A DNA stretch of 64,000 nucleotides from Sulfurospirillum diekertiae (GTDB lineage Bacteria; Campylobacterota; Campylobacteria; Campylobacterales; Sulfurospirillaceae), in the NCBI RefSeq assembly GCF_002309535.1, contig NZ_CP023275.1:496001-560000 (forward strand), given 5' to 3'. How positions within the stretch are numbered: position 1 is the stretch's first letter; each line of letters starts with the position of its first letter. Shown here piece by piece: positions 20,717 through 30,021 of the stretch. Made by a program: the position numbers and the translations under genes. The notes beneath the pieces were generated by a model. It saw only the letters and a program-made list of their open reading frames with translations, made no database searches and was not told the DNA's origin.

Positions 20717-21538
20717 TTAAATCCATAAATTATCAATGAGGCGAGTCGTGCCAACTTTGGCGCAGACGAGAATGATGGAGTTGCCTATTTCAATGGTTTC
20801 TATTGTATCAAAATCACGATTTAAAATTTCCACGTATTCTACATGTAAAGGTGCTAGGGTGCGCAACATTTCAGCTTTAATAGCCTCAATATGACGCTCT
20901 CCAGCGATAATGTCATGGGTTGCCACTTTGAGGGATTCGCACAGTAAAAGTGCCTCTTGGCGCTCTTTTGCATTTAGGTACACATTGCGACTAGAAAGCG
21001 CTAAATCATCATCTTCTCTGACGATTTCACAAGGAACAATTTCCAAATCCAGAAAGAGGCTTTTAACCATATTTTGAATCAAATAGAGTTGTTGCGCATC
21101 TTTTTTACCAAAATAAGCCCGTGTTGGTTTGGTCAAGTTAAACAGTTTCAGAACCACACGTAAAACACCATCAAAATGACCAGGGCGAGCTAGTCCTTCA
21201 AGAATATAGGCTTTAGCGCTTGGTGCTAGGATACTTGGCTCGAGAGAGGAGTACATTACTTCAGGGGTCGGCATAAATAAAATACTTACGCCTGCAAGTT
21301 CACAAATTTTAATATCGGCTTGAGTACGCTTAGGGTAGGTATTAAAATCTTCTCCTACTAGAAATTGGGTAGGGTTGACAAATACAGAGACAATGGCATG
21401 ATCATTTTGAGCTACAGCATTTTGCATTAAAGAGAGGTGTCCATTGTGCAATGCTCCCATAGTTGGAACAAAGCCTATGGTACCTTTTAACTCGCTTCTA
21501 GCGAGCTTGAGTTCATCAATCGTTTTTACTATTTTCAT
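20717..21538 (-). CDS. panC: Pantothenate synthetase
   Basis: About 273 residues. It condenses pantoate and beta-alanine with ATP to make pantothenate for coenzyme A. Class I nucleotidyltransferase fold with [15 protein letters not shown] (HIGH-like) and ALSSRNVYL (KMSKS-like). It also has [10 protein letters not shown] and [11 protein letters not shown] start it at ATG 21538 ([10 protein letters not shown]); an upstream GTG at 21547 adds three residues. First gene of the panC-rimO-tilS operon, divergent from prfB. Confidence 0.97.
   Translation of the reverse strand: MKIVKTIDELKLARSELKGTIGFVPTMGALHNGHLSLMQNAVAQNDHAIVSVFVNPTQFLVGEDFNTYPKRTQADIKICELAGVSILFMPTPEVMYSSLEPSILAPSAKAYILEGLARPGHFDGVLRVVLKLFNLTKPTRAYFGKKDAQQLYLIQNMVKSLFLDLEIVPCEIVREDDDLALSSRNVYLNAKERQEALLLCESLKVATHDIIAGERHIEAIKAEMLRTLAPLHVEYVEILNRDFDTIETIEIGNSIILVCAKVGTTRLIDNLWI
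20838..20849. repeat. TCTACATGTAAA, one-mismatch copy (inside panC)
   Basis: Read on the minus strand as LHVE in PanC. Confidence 0.7.
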
Positions 21539-21639
21539 TTTAGGCACTTTTGAGTAAAATATAAGACTAGACTTCTAAGAAACGGCTTTTGTTGGAGGTC
21601 TCTTAAATTGAAGCGAGTATTATAGCAAAAGGAAACCAT

Positions 21640-22734
21640 TTGGATAGTTACGAATACACCGAACTTCTCAAAAAATTAACCACAAAAGTGGATAACATCG
21701 CACAGATTATTAAGCCAGATGAGCTGATCTCAAGGCTTAAAGAGATCGAAACGATTGAACAAAACCCTGAGTTTTGGAATGATGCCAAAAAAGCAGCGGA
21801 GTTACAAAAAGAAAAAACAGCACTCAACTCTTTACTCAATCGTTATACCAAAGCAAATACGGTTGTTGTGGATGCCGTGGATTTATATGAAATGGCAAAC
21901 AGTGAAAACGATGAAACAACACTGGAAGAGCTTTATAAAGATGCACACCATTTGGAAGATCATATCACCAATTTAGAAATTGCCATGATGCTCAGTGGTG
22001 AAAATGACAATAACAATGCTATTATTTCTATTCATCCAGGCGCTGGTGGAACTGAGAGTCAAGATTGGGCGAGTATCTTATACAGAATGTATCTAAGATG
22101 GGCAGAGCGCTTAGGCTTTAAAGTCGAAGTCCTTGACTACCAAGAGGGCGAAGAGGCTGGGCTTAAAGATGTCAGCTTTATCATCAGTGGGGAAAATGCT
22201 TATGGCTACCTCAAGGTCGAAAATGGTATTCATCGTTTGGTACGTATTAGTCCCTTTGATGCCAATGCAAAACGTCACACATCGTTTAGTTCTGTCATGG
22301 TTTCTCCTGAAGTGGATGATGATATTGACATTGTCATCGAAGATCGTGATCTTAAAGTCGATACCTATCGCTCTGGTGGAGCGGGTGGTCAGCACGTCAA
22401 TAAAACGGACAGTGCGATTCGAATTACTCATATGCCAACCGGTATTGTGGTACAGTGCCAAAATGACAGATCTCAGCACAAAAATAGAGCAACCGCTATG
22501 AAAATGTTGAAATCTCGTTTGTATGAATATGAGCTTGAAAAACAACAAGCTGTGAAAGATGGTGTTGAAAAAAGTGATAATGGCTGGGGACATCAGATTC
22601 GCAGTTACGTTTTAGCACCGTATCAGCAAGTGAAAGACACTCGAAGCAATATTGCGTATTCTCAAGTGAGCAATATTTTGGATGGTGATATTTCAAAAAT
22701 GATTGAAGATGTACTCATTGCACAAAAACGCTAG
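21640..22734 (+). CDS. prfB: Peptide chain release factor 2
   Basis: 364 residues. It ends translation at UGA and UAA. The stop-codon motif is [15 protein letters not shown] (SPF type, hence RF2) and the catalytic loop is [15 protein letters not shown]. The whole protein is in one frame from TTG 21640 with AAGGA 7 bases upstream, so the programmed frameshift of E. coli prfB is absent, as is usual in this phylum. It leads a group of four rightward genes. Confidence 0.97.
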   Translation: MDSYEYTELLKKLTTKVDNIAQIIKPDELISRLKEIETIEQNPEFWNDAKKAAELQKEKTALNSLLNRYTKANTVVVDAVDLYEMANSENDETTLEELYKDAHHLEDHITNLEIAMMLSGENDNNNAIISIHPGAGGTESQDWASILYRMYLRWAERLGFKVEVLDYQEGEEAGLKDVSFIISGENAYGYLKVENGIHRLVRISPFDANAKRHTSFSSVMVSPEVDDDIDIVIEDRDLKVDTYRSGGAGGQHVNKTDSAIRITHMPTGIVVQCQNDRSQHKNRATAMKMLKSRLYEYELEKQQAVKDGVEKSDNGWGHQIRSYVLAPYQQVKDTRSNIAYSQVSNILDGDISKMIEDVLIAQKR

Positions 22735-22781
22735 AGAACTTTGCATTTTGACGAATAAAAAATATTAAAAGGAAAAAACGT

Positions 22782-23105
22782 ATGGAAAAACAGGCGATCT
22801 TAACACAACTAGGTTATGGGGTTACTCCAAATGCACAAGCGCAACTTGAGCGCGTTATTAACAATACTATAGGTTTTGAACATATTGAAAAACATCTTCT
22901 TGCACTGCATGATGCCCTCAAAGTTCACCACTCATTTGTGGCGCTTTCTAGTAACAAAGATTACTTTAAAATCAAAAATGAAGCTACAGGTGAAGATCTC
23001 ATTGCTGAGGTGAATGAGTTAATTAGTAAATGGGCCACAAAGTTCAAAATTACTTTGGAAAAAGTTCCTAACAAAAATACCTATTATGTTATAGGTTATA
23101 AATAA
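22782..23105 (+). CDS. Conserved hypothetical protein, 107 residues
   Basis: I do not recognise the family. No signal peptide, no membrane helix and no cysteine; predicted helical N-terminus (HIEKHLLALHDALKVHHSF) and a strand-rich end (FKITLEKVPNKNTYYVIGYK). Cytoplasmic. It sits 47 bp after prfB with AAAAGGA before the start, and 12 bp before the DUF945 gene, so it is probably in one operon with both. Confidence 0.75.
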   Translation: MEKQAILTQLGYGVTPNAQAQLERVINNTIGFEHIEKHLLALHDALKVHHSFVALSSNKDYFKIKNEATGEDLIAEVNELISKWATKFKITLEKVPNKNTYYVIGYK

Positions 23106-23117
23106 TAAAGGCCCTGT

Positions 23118-24512
23118 ATGTCAAAAATAAAATATATCGTTATATCTTCTGTTGTGGTGGCAGCATTAGCTGCAACACCTCTTGTTGTTTCGCATAAAGT
23201 TGACAGTAGTATAGAAACCAACAGAGTATTGCTTGAACAAAATGGTCAAAAACTAGAGATTTTAAGTAAAAGCGGTTACATGACGGGCACACGAACCTTT
23301 AGTCTTGAAGTGGTTGATGCGAAAAAAGCACGCGACTTTTTGCTCTCGACATTGGTTGAAAAAAATGCTCAATATAAGCTCTTTGCAGAAAGCTTGAAAA
23401 CGGAAACTGATGAGGGTATCAATGACGCATTTGATGGTTTAAAATTTAAAGGTGAGATAACGAATTCAAATTTTTTACCCAGCGATGTCAAAGTCTCTTT
23501 GAGTCTTAATCAATTACCTCGTTCTATTCAGGAATCCATTGCGAATGATAAAGTGGCAAGTGATGCCATTTTACCCCTTTTAACGCGAGGTGTTTTAGCG
23601 CTTGATATGACATTTGGTAGTGACCAAAAACTCAAAGACGTGAAATTTAAAGATATCAAAGAAGAGATCAAAGCAGAAGGTACTGTTCTGAGCATTGATA
23701 CGGAAAAACAGATGCTGACACTGACAGAACGTGGTGGTAGTGTTCAAGGTGTTCTTGGTGTTGGCAAACAAAATTTTGGCATTAACAGTGATATGTTTAT
23801 GTTTAAAAGCGAGCTTCAAGACTTTGTTTATAACTTTAGCTATCAAGACGATCTCAATAACAAAGGTGACCTTAAAATTGGTAAGTACGCTTTTGAAATT
23901 AATGATGAATATACCAATGCCAAGTTTGATCTAGGTTCGCTCAAAGCCAACAGTAGTGTAGAAGATGTCAAAAAAGATCTTCAAATCAAAGCAGACTATA
24001 CGTTTGATGATATTGCTCTCAATAACAGTAGTGCAGATATCACACTCAAAAAACTTTTTGCAAAACTTTTCTTACGAGGCATTAATTCGGATACAATGAA
24101 AAAAGTACAAGCGGATTATAATATGTTGCTTCTTGGAACAACACCGCTTGAAGATAAAGTTCTTATTGATGATTTTATAGCACTTGTCAATCATGGGGTG
24201 AAGCTTGATTTAGGGATTGCACTGCAAGGGTTTAGCACAGAGATGATCAATCTTAAAGATGTCAGCATTGACACAACACTGGTTGTGGCAGAAAATAACT
24301 ATAGTGACAAACAAAGTCCTCTCGCACTTCTTGGGCTTTTAGATATTACTTCCAAAGTCAAAGTTCATAAAGAAGATCGTGCAACCCTTGAGAGCTTGGG
24401 TCTGACATCCGCTGAAGATTTTGCATTAGGAAAAGAGGAAGGTGACTTTTTCATTTACGAAATAGCAATGAAAAATGGTGCCATTAGTGTTAATGGTCAA
24501 ACGATTCAGTAA
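23118..24512 (+). CDS. DUF945 / YdgA-family periplasmic protein
   Basis: 464 residues. An N-terminal membrane anchor or signal (YIVISSVVVAALAATPLVV) is followed by a long strand-rich region with the family's DKVASDAILPLLTRGVLALDMTFG and repeated Lys/Asp-rich segments. DUF945 proteins (E. coli YdgA type) are exported and have no settled function. Neighbours are a 107-residue hypothetical upstream and an EI24 membrane protein 6 bp downstream, suggesting an envelope role. Confidence 0.75.
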   Translation: MSKIKYIVISSVVVAALAATPLVVSHKVDSSIETNRVLLEQNGQKLEILSKSGYMTGTRTFSLEVVDAKKARDFLLSTLVEKNAQYKLFAESLKTETDEGINDAFDGLKFKGEITNSNFLPSDVKVSLSLNQLPRSIQESIANDKVASDAILPLLTRGVLALDMTFGSDQKLKDVKFKDIKEEIKAEGTVLSIDTEKQMLTLTERGGSVQGVLGVGKQNFGINSDMFMFKSELQDFVYNFSYQDDLNNKGDLKIGKYAFEINDEYTNAKFDLGSLKANSSVEDVKKDLQIKADYTFDDIALNNSSADITLKKLFAKLFLRGINSDTMKKVQADYNMLLLGTTPLEDKVLIDDFIALVNHGVKLDLGIALQGFSTEMINLKDVSIDTTLVVAENNYSDKQSPLALLGLLDITSKVKVHKEDRATLESLGLTSAEDFALGKEEGDFFIYEIAMKNGAISVNGQTIQ

Positions 24513-24518
24513 ATTATA

Positions 24519-25268
24519 ATGACACAACCAATACCCAAAACGAATATTTTCGCACTGGCTCTTGGGGATACTTTTTCTCCAAGAGTTTTGCTGATTTCTC
24601 TCCTCTCTTTTATTCTCACACTCTTCGTCTTTATTGGAGCTATTTGGCTTCTTTTTGGAGGTGTTGGTGCTTTGTCTGCATGGATTGCACAGAGTTTACA
24701 GAGTTTTGAAGGCAGTGTGGAACAGAGTTGGTTTTTGAGTATGATTTCACTCCTTTTCATCACCAAAACGATCGTAGCCATTCTCTTTTTCTTTACGTCT
24801 GCTATGGTTGTTTACTATCTTTTTTTGATGGTCTATTCGGTGATTGTTGGACTTTTTGCAAGCTATTTTATCAAAGAGATAGGCATACTCTATTATCCTA
24901 GTGTGGCATTTCGAGGCATTGGTTTGCTTAGTTACGTGTGGATAGTGCTTAAAACGCTTTTGTGGACAACATTGATGTTTTTGCTACTTTCACCTTTAGT
25001 TTTTATTCCACTCTTTAACTTTGTGCTTTTAGTGCCTGTATTTTATCTGTTTCATAAACTTTTGGTGCTAGATGTCGCTTCAATGATTAATTCTAAAGAA
25101 GAGTATTTGGCGTTGAAGAAATTATATGCGGGGCAAATGAGAGGGATTTCTTTGATCTGCTTTGCCCTAACGGTGATTCCTTTTTTAGGGGTTGTGATCT
25201 ATCCGTACTATGTAATTGTCATGAGTCACTTTCTGTTTCGTAAAACAGAGGAGTTACGAGCCCTTTAA
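24519..25268 (+). CDS. EI24-domain (CysZ-like) inner membrane protein
   Basis: 249 residues with four or five strong membrane helices (VLLISLLSFILTLFVFIG, TIVAILFFFTSAMVVYYLF, LLSPLVFIPLFNFVLLVPVFYLF, GISLICFALTVIPFLGVVIY). The layout fits the EI24 family, which includes the sulfate transporter CysZ, but I see no proof of sulfate transport. It starts 6 bp after the DUF945 gene and overlaps the asparaginase-domain gene tail-to-tail by 4 bp. Confidence 0.75.
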   Translation: MTQPIPKTNIFALALGDTFSPRVLLISLLSFILTLFVFIGAIWLLFGGVGALSAWIAQSLQSFEGSVEQSWFLSMISLLFITKTIVAILFFFTSAMVVYYLFLMVYSVIVGLFASYFIKEIGILYYPSVAFRGIGLLSYVWIVLKTLLWTTLMFLLLSPLVFIPLFNFVLLVPVFYLFHKLLVLDVASMINSKEEYLALKKLYAGQMRGISLICFALTVIPFLGVVIYPYYVIVMSHFLFRKTEELRAL

Positions 25269-25762
25269 CAGAGCTCGAAAATTCCTTTTTGTCTATTTTT
25301 ATAGATACTTCCATGGCTGGCAATTGCCCCATGCATGGCAAGATTGACCCCATTTTTTTCTCGGCACATTAAATCACCCAACGCCATCATGAAATTGCTG
25401 GTTGCTTCAACGGTATCAATGCTAAAAGGCACCATGGCACCTGTGAGGGTAATGATCTTATCTTTTACATGTAACGCTAAAAAAGTAGCGGTAACATCCA
25501 TGGTATCCGTACCATGAACAATTAAAATTTTATGACATTGTGAAGATTGAATGGTTTTAACCATCAATTCACGATCCTCCTCACTCATCTCAAGACTGTC
25601 TTTGTGAATGATATTCAACAGTTCATAGGAGGTATTATAGCAGTAGCGTAAAATGGACTCTACGGCGATGCCATCTTGTGGAACTTCAAGCTCACCTTTA
25701 AGAGGATTGTAGCGTTTATTAAACGTGCCACCTGTGTTAATAATCAGGATTTTTTCCATCAT
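25265..25762 (-). CDS. Stand-alone asparaginase N-terminal domain protein
   Basis: 165 residues, half the length of L-asparaginase. Both catalytic threonine regions of the N-terminal domain are present: TGGTFNKRY and VHGTDTMDVTA, plus LTGAMVPF. The C-terminal domain is absent, and no remnant fits downstream because the EI24 gene overlaps the stop. It is therefore a genuine short protein, of a type I believe recurs in this phylum. Asparaginase activity is uncertain because the enzyme's tetramer uses both domains. It overlaps the dnaX stop and is probably co-transcribed with dnaX. Confidence 0.82.
   Translation of the reverse strand: MMEKILIINTGGTFNKRYNPLKGELEVPQDGIAVESILRYCYNTSYELLNIIHKDSLEMSEEDRELMVKTIQSSQCHKILIVHGTDTMDVTATFLALHVKDKIITLTGAMVPFSIDTVEATSNFMMALGDLMCREKNGVNLAMHGAIASHGSIYKNRQKGIFELC
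25464..25475. repeat. TTTACATGTAAC, one-mismatch copy (inside the asparaginase-domain gene)
   Basis: Read on the minus strand as LHVK. Confidence 0.75.
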
Positions 25763-27438
25763 TAAACCTTTTGGTGAATTTGAATTTTTTGTGGGTCAAA
25801 AAGCTCTGTTGCTCTTTGAACGAAAGGGGTATTAAGAACTTCTTTAGCGTCAATTTCCCGTTGACCTGCCATTATGGCTCCTGCGGCACAGCTGTCGCTT
25901 TGAGGTGCATCTTCAAACGCTACACTTTCGATCATCGAAGCGCTTTGATCGTTTGCGCTCAGTTCTGCTTCACTCATTTGCAATTCATAGTTAGGATCAA
26001 ACGAAGGTTCAGGTTTTGGCTCAGGTGGAAGCACGTGCATTTTAGTGATTTTTATTTTTGTTTCCAAACCAAAAAGCTCTTGGACAAAGTGCTTGATAAT
26101 GCTGTAATGAGTATTCAGCGTTTTACTCGCTTCTCCTTCTGCACTTGAACTGAGCATCAGCTGTTCTTCTGAAAAACTATCAAACCGAATATGCTTTTTA
26201 AAACAATCACCTAGCTCCGCGTTACGATCGAGCAATTTGTCGCACAGGCGGGCAAAAAGCATCTCCGAAGTGACGCCTTGATCTTTTACATGTAAAGATG
26301 TTTCTTCAACTTCCACAGGAGTTGTTGGTGCTTCTGAAACATCTGTTTTAGCATGAGCCGTTGTTGGAAGGCGAAATTTTTCATTTTCAAGTGAGTCGAT
26401 CATCTCTTCAATGGTTTTAATGTTGGTTGCTTCAATCATCTTAAAGAAGATTAACGAGAGCACAAAACCGTTGTTTGCATTGATGTACAAAAGACTTTTA
26501 GATTCACTGAGAATCTTGAAAAAACGTTCATACAGCAGTGTTGAAAAACGGCGATCTTGTGCAAAAAAGGCATTTTTAAGATAAGCAATTAACTCATCTA
26601 TGACGATTTCGCACTCATAACTTTCAAGCTCTTTAATAATGCCGAGCATCTCATTTTTATTGCCACTTAAAATCGTTGTAAAAATTGTTTCAAGTTGATT
26701 AGGATCTAAAAGCCCTAACATCGTTGCAACATTCTCAGGCGTAATGTAGCCTTTGGAATAAATAATGGCTTGATCCATGAGAGTCAACGTATCGCGCAGT
26801 GAACCATTGCCTGCACGGCTGAGCATCTCTAATGCCTCTTTTTCATATTCAATATTTTCAAGATGGAGAATATGGCAAAGGTGATTGACGACGTCACTTT
26901 GCTTAATCTGTTTAAAACGAAAGTGCTGTGCACGCGATAAAATTGTTGCTGGAAGCTTTAGAGGATCAGTGGTTGCAAGGATGAATTTCACATAACTTGG
27001 AGGCTCTTCCAGTGTCTTTAAAAGCGCATTAAACGCTTGCGTGGTCAGCATATGGACTTCATCGATAATGAAGATTTTAAAACGCGCACTGGTAGGTTTG
27101 TATTTGGTACTTTCAATGAGTTCACGAATGTCATCAATACCACGATTGGATGCTGCGTCCATCTCGATGATGTCGATATGACGGTTTTCGTTGGCACTTA
27201 AGCAGTGTTCACACACTTCGCAGGGTGTTGAGGTTGGACCTTGCTCACAGACAAGAGCCTTAGCAAAGATACGTGCTGTTGAAGTTTTTCCACTTCCACG
27301 AAGCCCAGAAAAGAGATAGGCATGAGAGAGTCTATCTTGGTTAAGTGCTAAACTAAGCGTTTGAGTAATCGACTCTTGGCCGATTAGCTTATCAAAGGAT
27401 GAAGGACGATATTTTAGAGCAAGTACTTGATGTGACAC
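25762..27438 (-). CDS. dnaX: DNA polymerase III subunits gamma/tau
   Basis: 558 residues. Clamp-loader ATPase of the replicative polymerase. AAA+ motifs are SGLRGSGKTSTARIFAKAL (Walker A), IIDEVHML (Walker B) and TLEEPPSYVKFILATTD (sensor 1). The zinc site has cysteines in CEQGPTSTPCEVCEHC. The C-terminal third (about 370-558) is the variable tau region, rich in Glu/Pro (PPEPKPEPSFDP). I did not locate a slippery frameshift site. It holds a palindrome copy in the variable region, read as LHVK. Confidence 0.97.
   Translation of the reverse strand: MSHQVLALKYRPSSFDKLIGQESITQTLSLALNQDRLSHAYLFSGLRGSGKTSTARIFAKALVCEQGPTSTPCEVCEHCLSANENRHIDIIEMDAASNRGIDDIRELIESTKYKPTSARFKIFIIDEVHMLTTQAFNALLKTLEEPPSYVKFILATTDPLKLPATILSRAQHFRFKQIKQSDVVNHLCHILHLENIEYEKEALEMLSRAGNGSLRDTLTLMDQAIIYSKGYITPENVATMLGLLDPNQLETIFTTILSGNKNEMLGIIKELESYECEIVIDELIAYLKNAFFAQDRRFSTLLYERFFKILSESKSLLYINANNGFVLSLIFFKMIEATNIKTIEEMIDSLENEKFRLPTTAHAKTDVSEAPTTPVEVEETSLHVKDQGVTSEMLFARLCDKLLDRNAELGDCFKKHIRFDSFSEEQLMLSSSAEGEASKTLNTHYSIIKHFVQELFGLETKIKITKMHVLPPEPKPEPSFDPNYELQMSEAELSANDQSASMIESVAFEDAPQSDSCAAGAIMAGQREIDAKEVLNTPFVQRATELFDPQKIQIHQKV
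26285..26296. repeat. TTTACATGTAAA palindrome, copy 8 (inside dnaX)
   Basis: Read on the minus strand as LHVK in the variable linker region of DnaX. Confidence 0.95.
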
Positions 27439-27550
27439 GTAAAGACCTTTATCTAATTTATAACCAATTTTACACTATTTTGAGATTTTTTCCAAAACCT
27501 TGCTCTGCCAATATCCTTGGCAATTTTTAGTGTCATAGTGGCTAACTCAA

Positions 27551-27606
27551 TCAAAAAAGTTTTGCTTTTTTGACGTTCTGAACTAGACTTTTAAAAAAAG
27601 TCTAGT
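27551..27606 (-). terminator. Two A/T-rich hairpins after rho
   Basis: Arms 27582-27592 and 27596-27606 form an 11-bp stem that contains the rho stop codon. A second stem is 27551-27559 with 27565-27573. In the minus direction both carry T-runs, consistent with termination after rho. Confidence 0.6.
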
Positions 27607-29017
27607 CATTCATAATAGAGAGTAGTTCTTCATTGTCCTTGGTTTTAAGCATTTTTGCATACAAGAATTTAAGTGCTTCAATGTCATCCATTTGGCTGAT
27701 AGCACTTCTAAGAGCCCAAATTTTTTGAAGACGATCAGGGGTAAGAAGAAGTTCTTCTTTACGTGTGCCAGATTTCATGATATTAATCGCTGGGTAGATT
27801 CTTCGATCTGAGATATTTCTATCAAGAACAATTTCGCTGTTACCTGTACCTTTAAACTCTTCAAAGATAACTTCGTCCATTCGACTTCCAGTCTCGATCA
27901 ATGCTGTTGAGATGATGGTTAAACTGCCGCCATTTTCGATATTTCTCGCCGCTCCAAAAAAACGTTTTGGTTTATGAAGCGCGTTGGCATCGACACCACC
28001 ACTTAAAACTTTACCACTGGAAGGGGTCACCGTATTGTAAGCACGAGCAAGTCTCGTGATAGAATCTAAAAGGATAATGACATCTTTACCCATTTCCACA
28101 CGACGTTTGGCTTTTTCAATGACAAGGTTAGCGACACGAACATGGTTCGATGCGGGCATATCAAAGGTTGAGCTATACACTTCACCTTGGACACAACGTT
28201 GCATATCGGTCACCTCTTCAGGTCTCTCATCAACCAATAAAACAATGAGTTCAGATTCAGGATGATTGCGAGCGATGCCGTGTGCAAGTTCTTTCATAAG
28301 TTCGGTTTTACCACTTCTTGGAGGTGCAACGATCAATCCACGTTGACCTTTACCGATTGGGGTAAAAAGATCCAGTACGCGACCTGTGATTTTCATTGGA
28401 TCGTATTCAAGTTTAATTTTTTCGGTAGGGTAAAGAGGTGTTAGGTTTTCAAAAAGAGGGCGTTTTTTGCTCTCTACAAGAGGGAGATAGTTAATGGCTT
28501 CAATTTTAAGAAGGGCGTAGTAACGCTCTTGGTCTTTTGGAGGTCTCACTTGTCCTGTGACAATGTCACCGGTACGAAGCGCAAATTTTTTGACTTGGGT
28601 ACTGCTGACGTAGGCATCGTTGGCGCTGTCTGAGAAGTTGGCATCGGTGGCACGTAGGAAACCATACCCTTCACCCGCAATCTCCAAAATACCCGTAAAA
28701 AGAATGAATCCACCTTGGTTAACTTGCGATTTTAAGATCTCAAACATCAAATCTTGGCGTTTAAGTTCATTGGGGTTTTCAATGCCAAGTTCTGCAGCAA
28801 TCTCTAAAAGTTTTTCAAGTGGCGTAGTTCGAAGCCCCTCTATTTTGTAACCATCTACGGGAATATGGGTTCGTGATTTGTTATAGTGTGTTGGTTTTGC
28901 TTGTACGTTTCCATTTGTATTACCGTTGGGTTGGGCTGTATTCGCGCAGGGTTGATTGTTTGAGGTGGGAGTGTTTCCGCTCATTGTGCCTTCTTTGTTG
29001 TTAGTTTGATCGTTCAT
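27602..29017 (-). CDS. rho: Transcription termination factor Rho
   Basis: 471 residues. Hexameric RNA helicase that ends untranslated transcription. The RNA-binding domain includes [21 protein letters not shown]. Walker A is [12 protein letters not shown], Walker B is [16 protein letters not shown], and the Q/R loops follow. About 50 residues before the conserved [11 protein letters not shown] are Asn/Gln/Thr-rich and look disordered ([20 protein letters not shown]). The start may be ATG 29017 or ATG 28984, which has GAAGG four bases before it; both are poorly placed. Confidence 0.97.
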   Translation of the reverse strand: MNDQTNNKEGTMSGNTPTSNNQPCANTAQPNGNTNGNVQAKPTHYNKSRTHIPVDGYKIEGLRTTPLEKLLEIAAELGIENPNELKRQDLMFEILKSQVNQGGFILFTGILEIAGEGYGFLRATDANFSDSANDAYVSSTQVKKFALRTGDIVTGQVRPPKDQERYYALLKIEAINYLPLVESKKRPLFENLTPLYPTEKIKLEYDPMKITGRVLDLFTPIGKGQRGLIVAPPRSGKTELMKELAHGIARNHPESELIVLLVDERPEEVTDMQRCVQGEVYSSTFDMPASNHVRVANLVIEKAKRRVEMGKDVIILLDSITRLARAYNTVTPSSGKVLSGGVDANALHKPKRFFGAARNIENGGSLTIISTALIETGSRMDEVIFEEFKGTGNSEIVLDRNISDRRIYPAINIMKSGTRKEELLLTPDRLQKIWALRSAISQMDDIEALKFLYAKMLKTKDNEELLSIMND

Positions 29018-29085
29018 GAAGCTAGAGTCTCTTAATATGGTGAAAGATTCCCAAAGATAGAGTTGCTTGAGTCGATTGTTATGAG

Positions 29086-29115
29086 ACTACTTTGTGAGAA
29101 TTTCTAAAAAGTAGT
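29086..29115. other. Inverted repeat between rho and uppS
   Basis: ACTACTTT (29086-29093) and AAAGTAGT (29108-29115) are exact inverted repeats with a 14-base spacer, in the shared upstream region. Possible operator or leader hairpin for rho; no regulator is identified. Confidence 0.4.
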
Positions 29116-29217
29116 GATGGTGTAATTTTAGTCAAAGTGGCAAGATTTGTCAAGGTGGGCTAAAGAGAAAAAAGATAAAATGGCGCTCATAAATTGTAAG
29201 CTCAAAAGAAGTAAAGA

Positions 29218-29895
29218 ATGAATGATTTAGTGCATTTGGCAATTATTATGGATGGCAATGGCAGATGGGCACAGCGTCAAGGCAAAGAGCGCTCTTTTGG
29301 ACACAAGGAAGGCGCTAAAAAGGTACGAGAGATTACCAAATATGCTGCAAAAATGGGCATCAAATACCTCACACTCTACGCCTTTAGCACTGAAAACTGG
29401 AATCGCCCAAAAGCCGAAGTTAGCGTTTTGATGAAACTGCTTTCCAAGTATTTGCACAGTGAAATTCCTATACTTCTTGAAAATAATATCTGTTTTGATG
29501 TCATTGGTGATATGAGCAAACTTTCATCTTCTTTGCAAAAAGAGATCGCTTATGCGAAAGAGGCAACACAGCACTGCACGGGGCTAAGGCAAATCTTGGC
29601 GATCAATTATGGTGCCCAAGATGAGATTCTTCGCGCCATCAATAAATCTTTACATGTAAAGGGTGAAATAACCAAAGAGATTTTAGAAGCGCATCTTGAT
29701 ACAGCAGGCATTCCGTCTGTGGATCTGCTCCTTCGAACAGGGGGCGATTGTCGTCTTTCGAATTTTTTACTATGGCAATCTGCCTATGCGGAACTTTTCT
29801 TCACAAAAACCTTATGGCCTGAATTTTCAATGGGAGAATTAGAAGCTATTATTTCCGAATATAAAACATCTGAAAGACGATATGGCAAAGTTTAG
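29218..29895 (+). CDS. uppS: Undecaprenyl diphosphate synthase (isoprenyl transferase)
   Basis: 225 residues. It builds the C55 lipid carrier for peptidoglycan and LPS from farnesyl and isopentenyl diphosphate. Conserved blocks are IIMDGNGRWAQRQGKERSFGHKEG, YAFSTENWNRP, LLLRTGGDCRLSNFLLWQSAYAELFF and LWPEF. It is slightly shorter than most relatives, as in Campylobacter. A -10-like TAAAAT at 29176-29181 precedes it. It carries a palindrome copy read as LHVK in the variable segment. Confidence 0.97.
   Translation: MNDLVHLAIIMDGNGRWAQRQGKERSFGHKEGAKKVREITKYAAKMGIKYLTLYAFSTENWNRPKAEVSVLMKLLSKYLHSEIPILLENNICFDVIGDMSKLSSSLQKEIAYAKEATQHCTGLRQILAINYGAQDEILRAINKSLHVKGEITKEILEAHLDTAGIPSVDLLLRTGGDCRLSNFLLWQSAYAELFFTKTLWPEFSMGELEAIISEYKTSERRYGKV
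29649..29660. repeat. TTTACATGTAAA palindrome, copy 9 (inside uppS)
   Basis: Read as LHVK in UppS. Confidence 0.95.
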
Positions 29896-29971
29896 TCAAG
29901 AAACAAAAGTATGACATTTTAAAAATGGTATAATTAGAAAGAATTACAAATATCAATAAACAGAATAGTGC

Positions 29972-29977
29972 TATACT
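29972..29977 (+). promoter_or_regulatory. Possible -10 box of the PhnD-PAS-GGDEF-EAL gene
   Basis: TATACT about 45 bp before the start codon; another candidate, TATAAT, is at 29929-29934. Confidence 0.4.
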
Positions 29978-30021
29978 AATGTGAGAAGTTTTAATAATTC
30001 GTTAAACTATAGTGAGTTATC

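Noticed and set aside
21640-22734. Programmed frameshift in prfB
   Set aside because: The whole RF2 is in one frame from a TTG start with a good ribosome site; no internal TGA or slippery site.
25265-25762. Asparaginase domain as a truncated pseudogene
   Set aside because: The stop overlaps the convergent EI24 gene, no downstream remnant exists, and the motifs and coupling to dnaX are intact.
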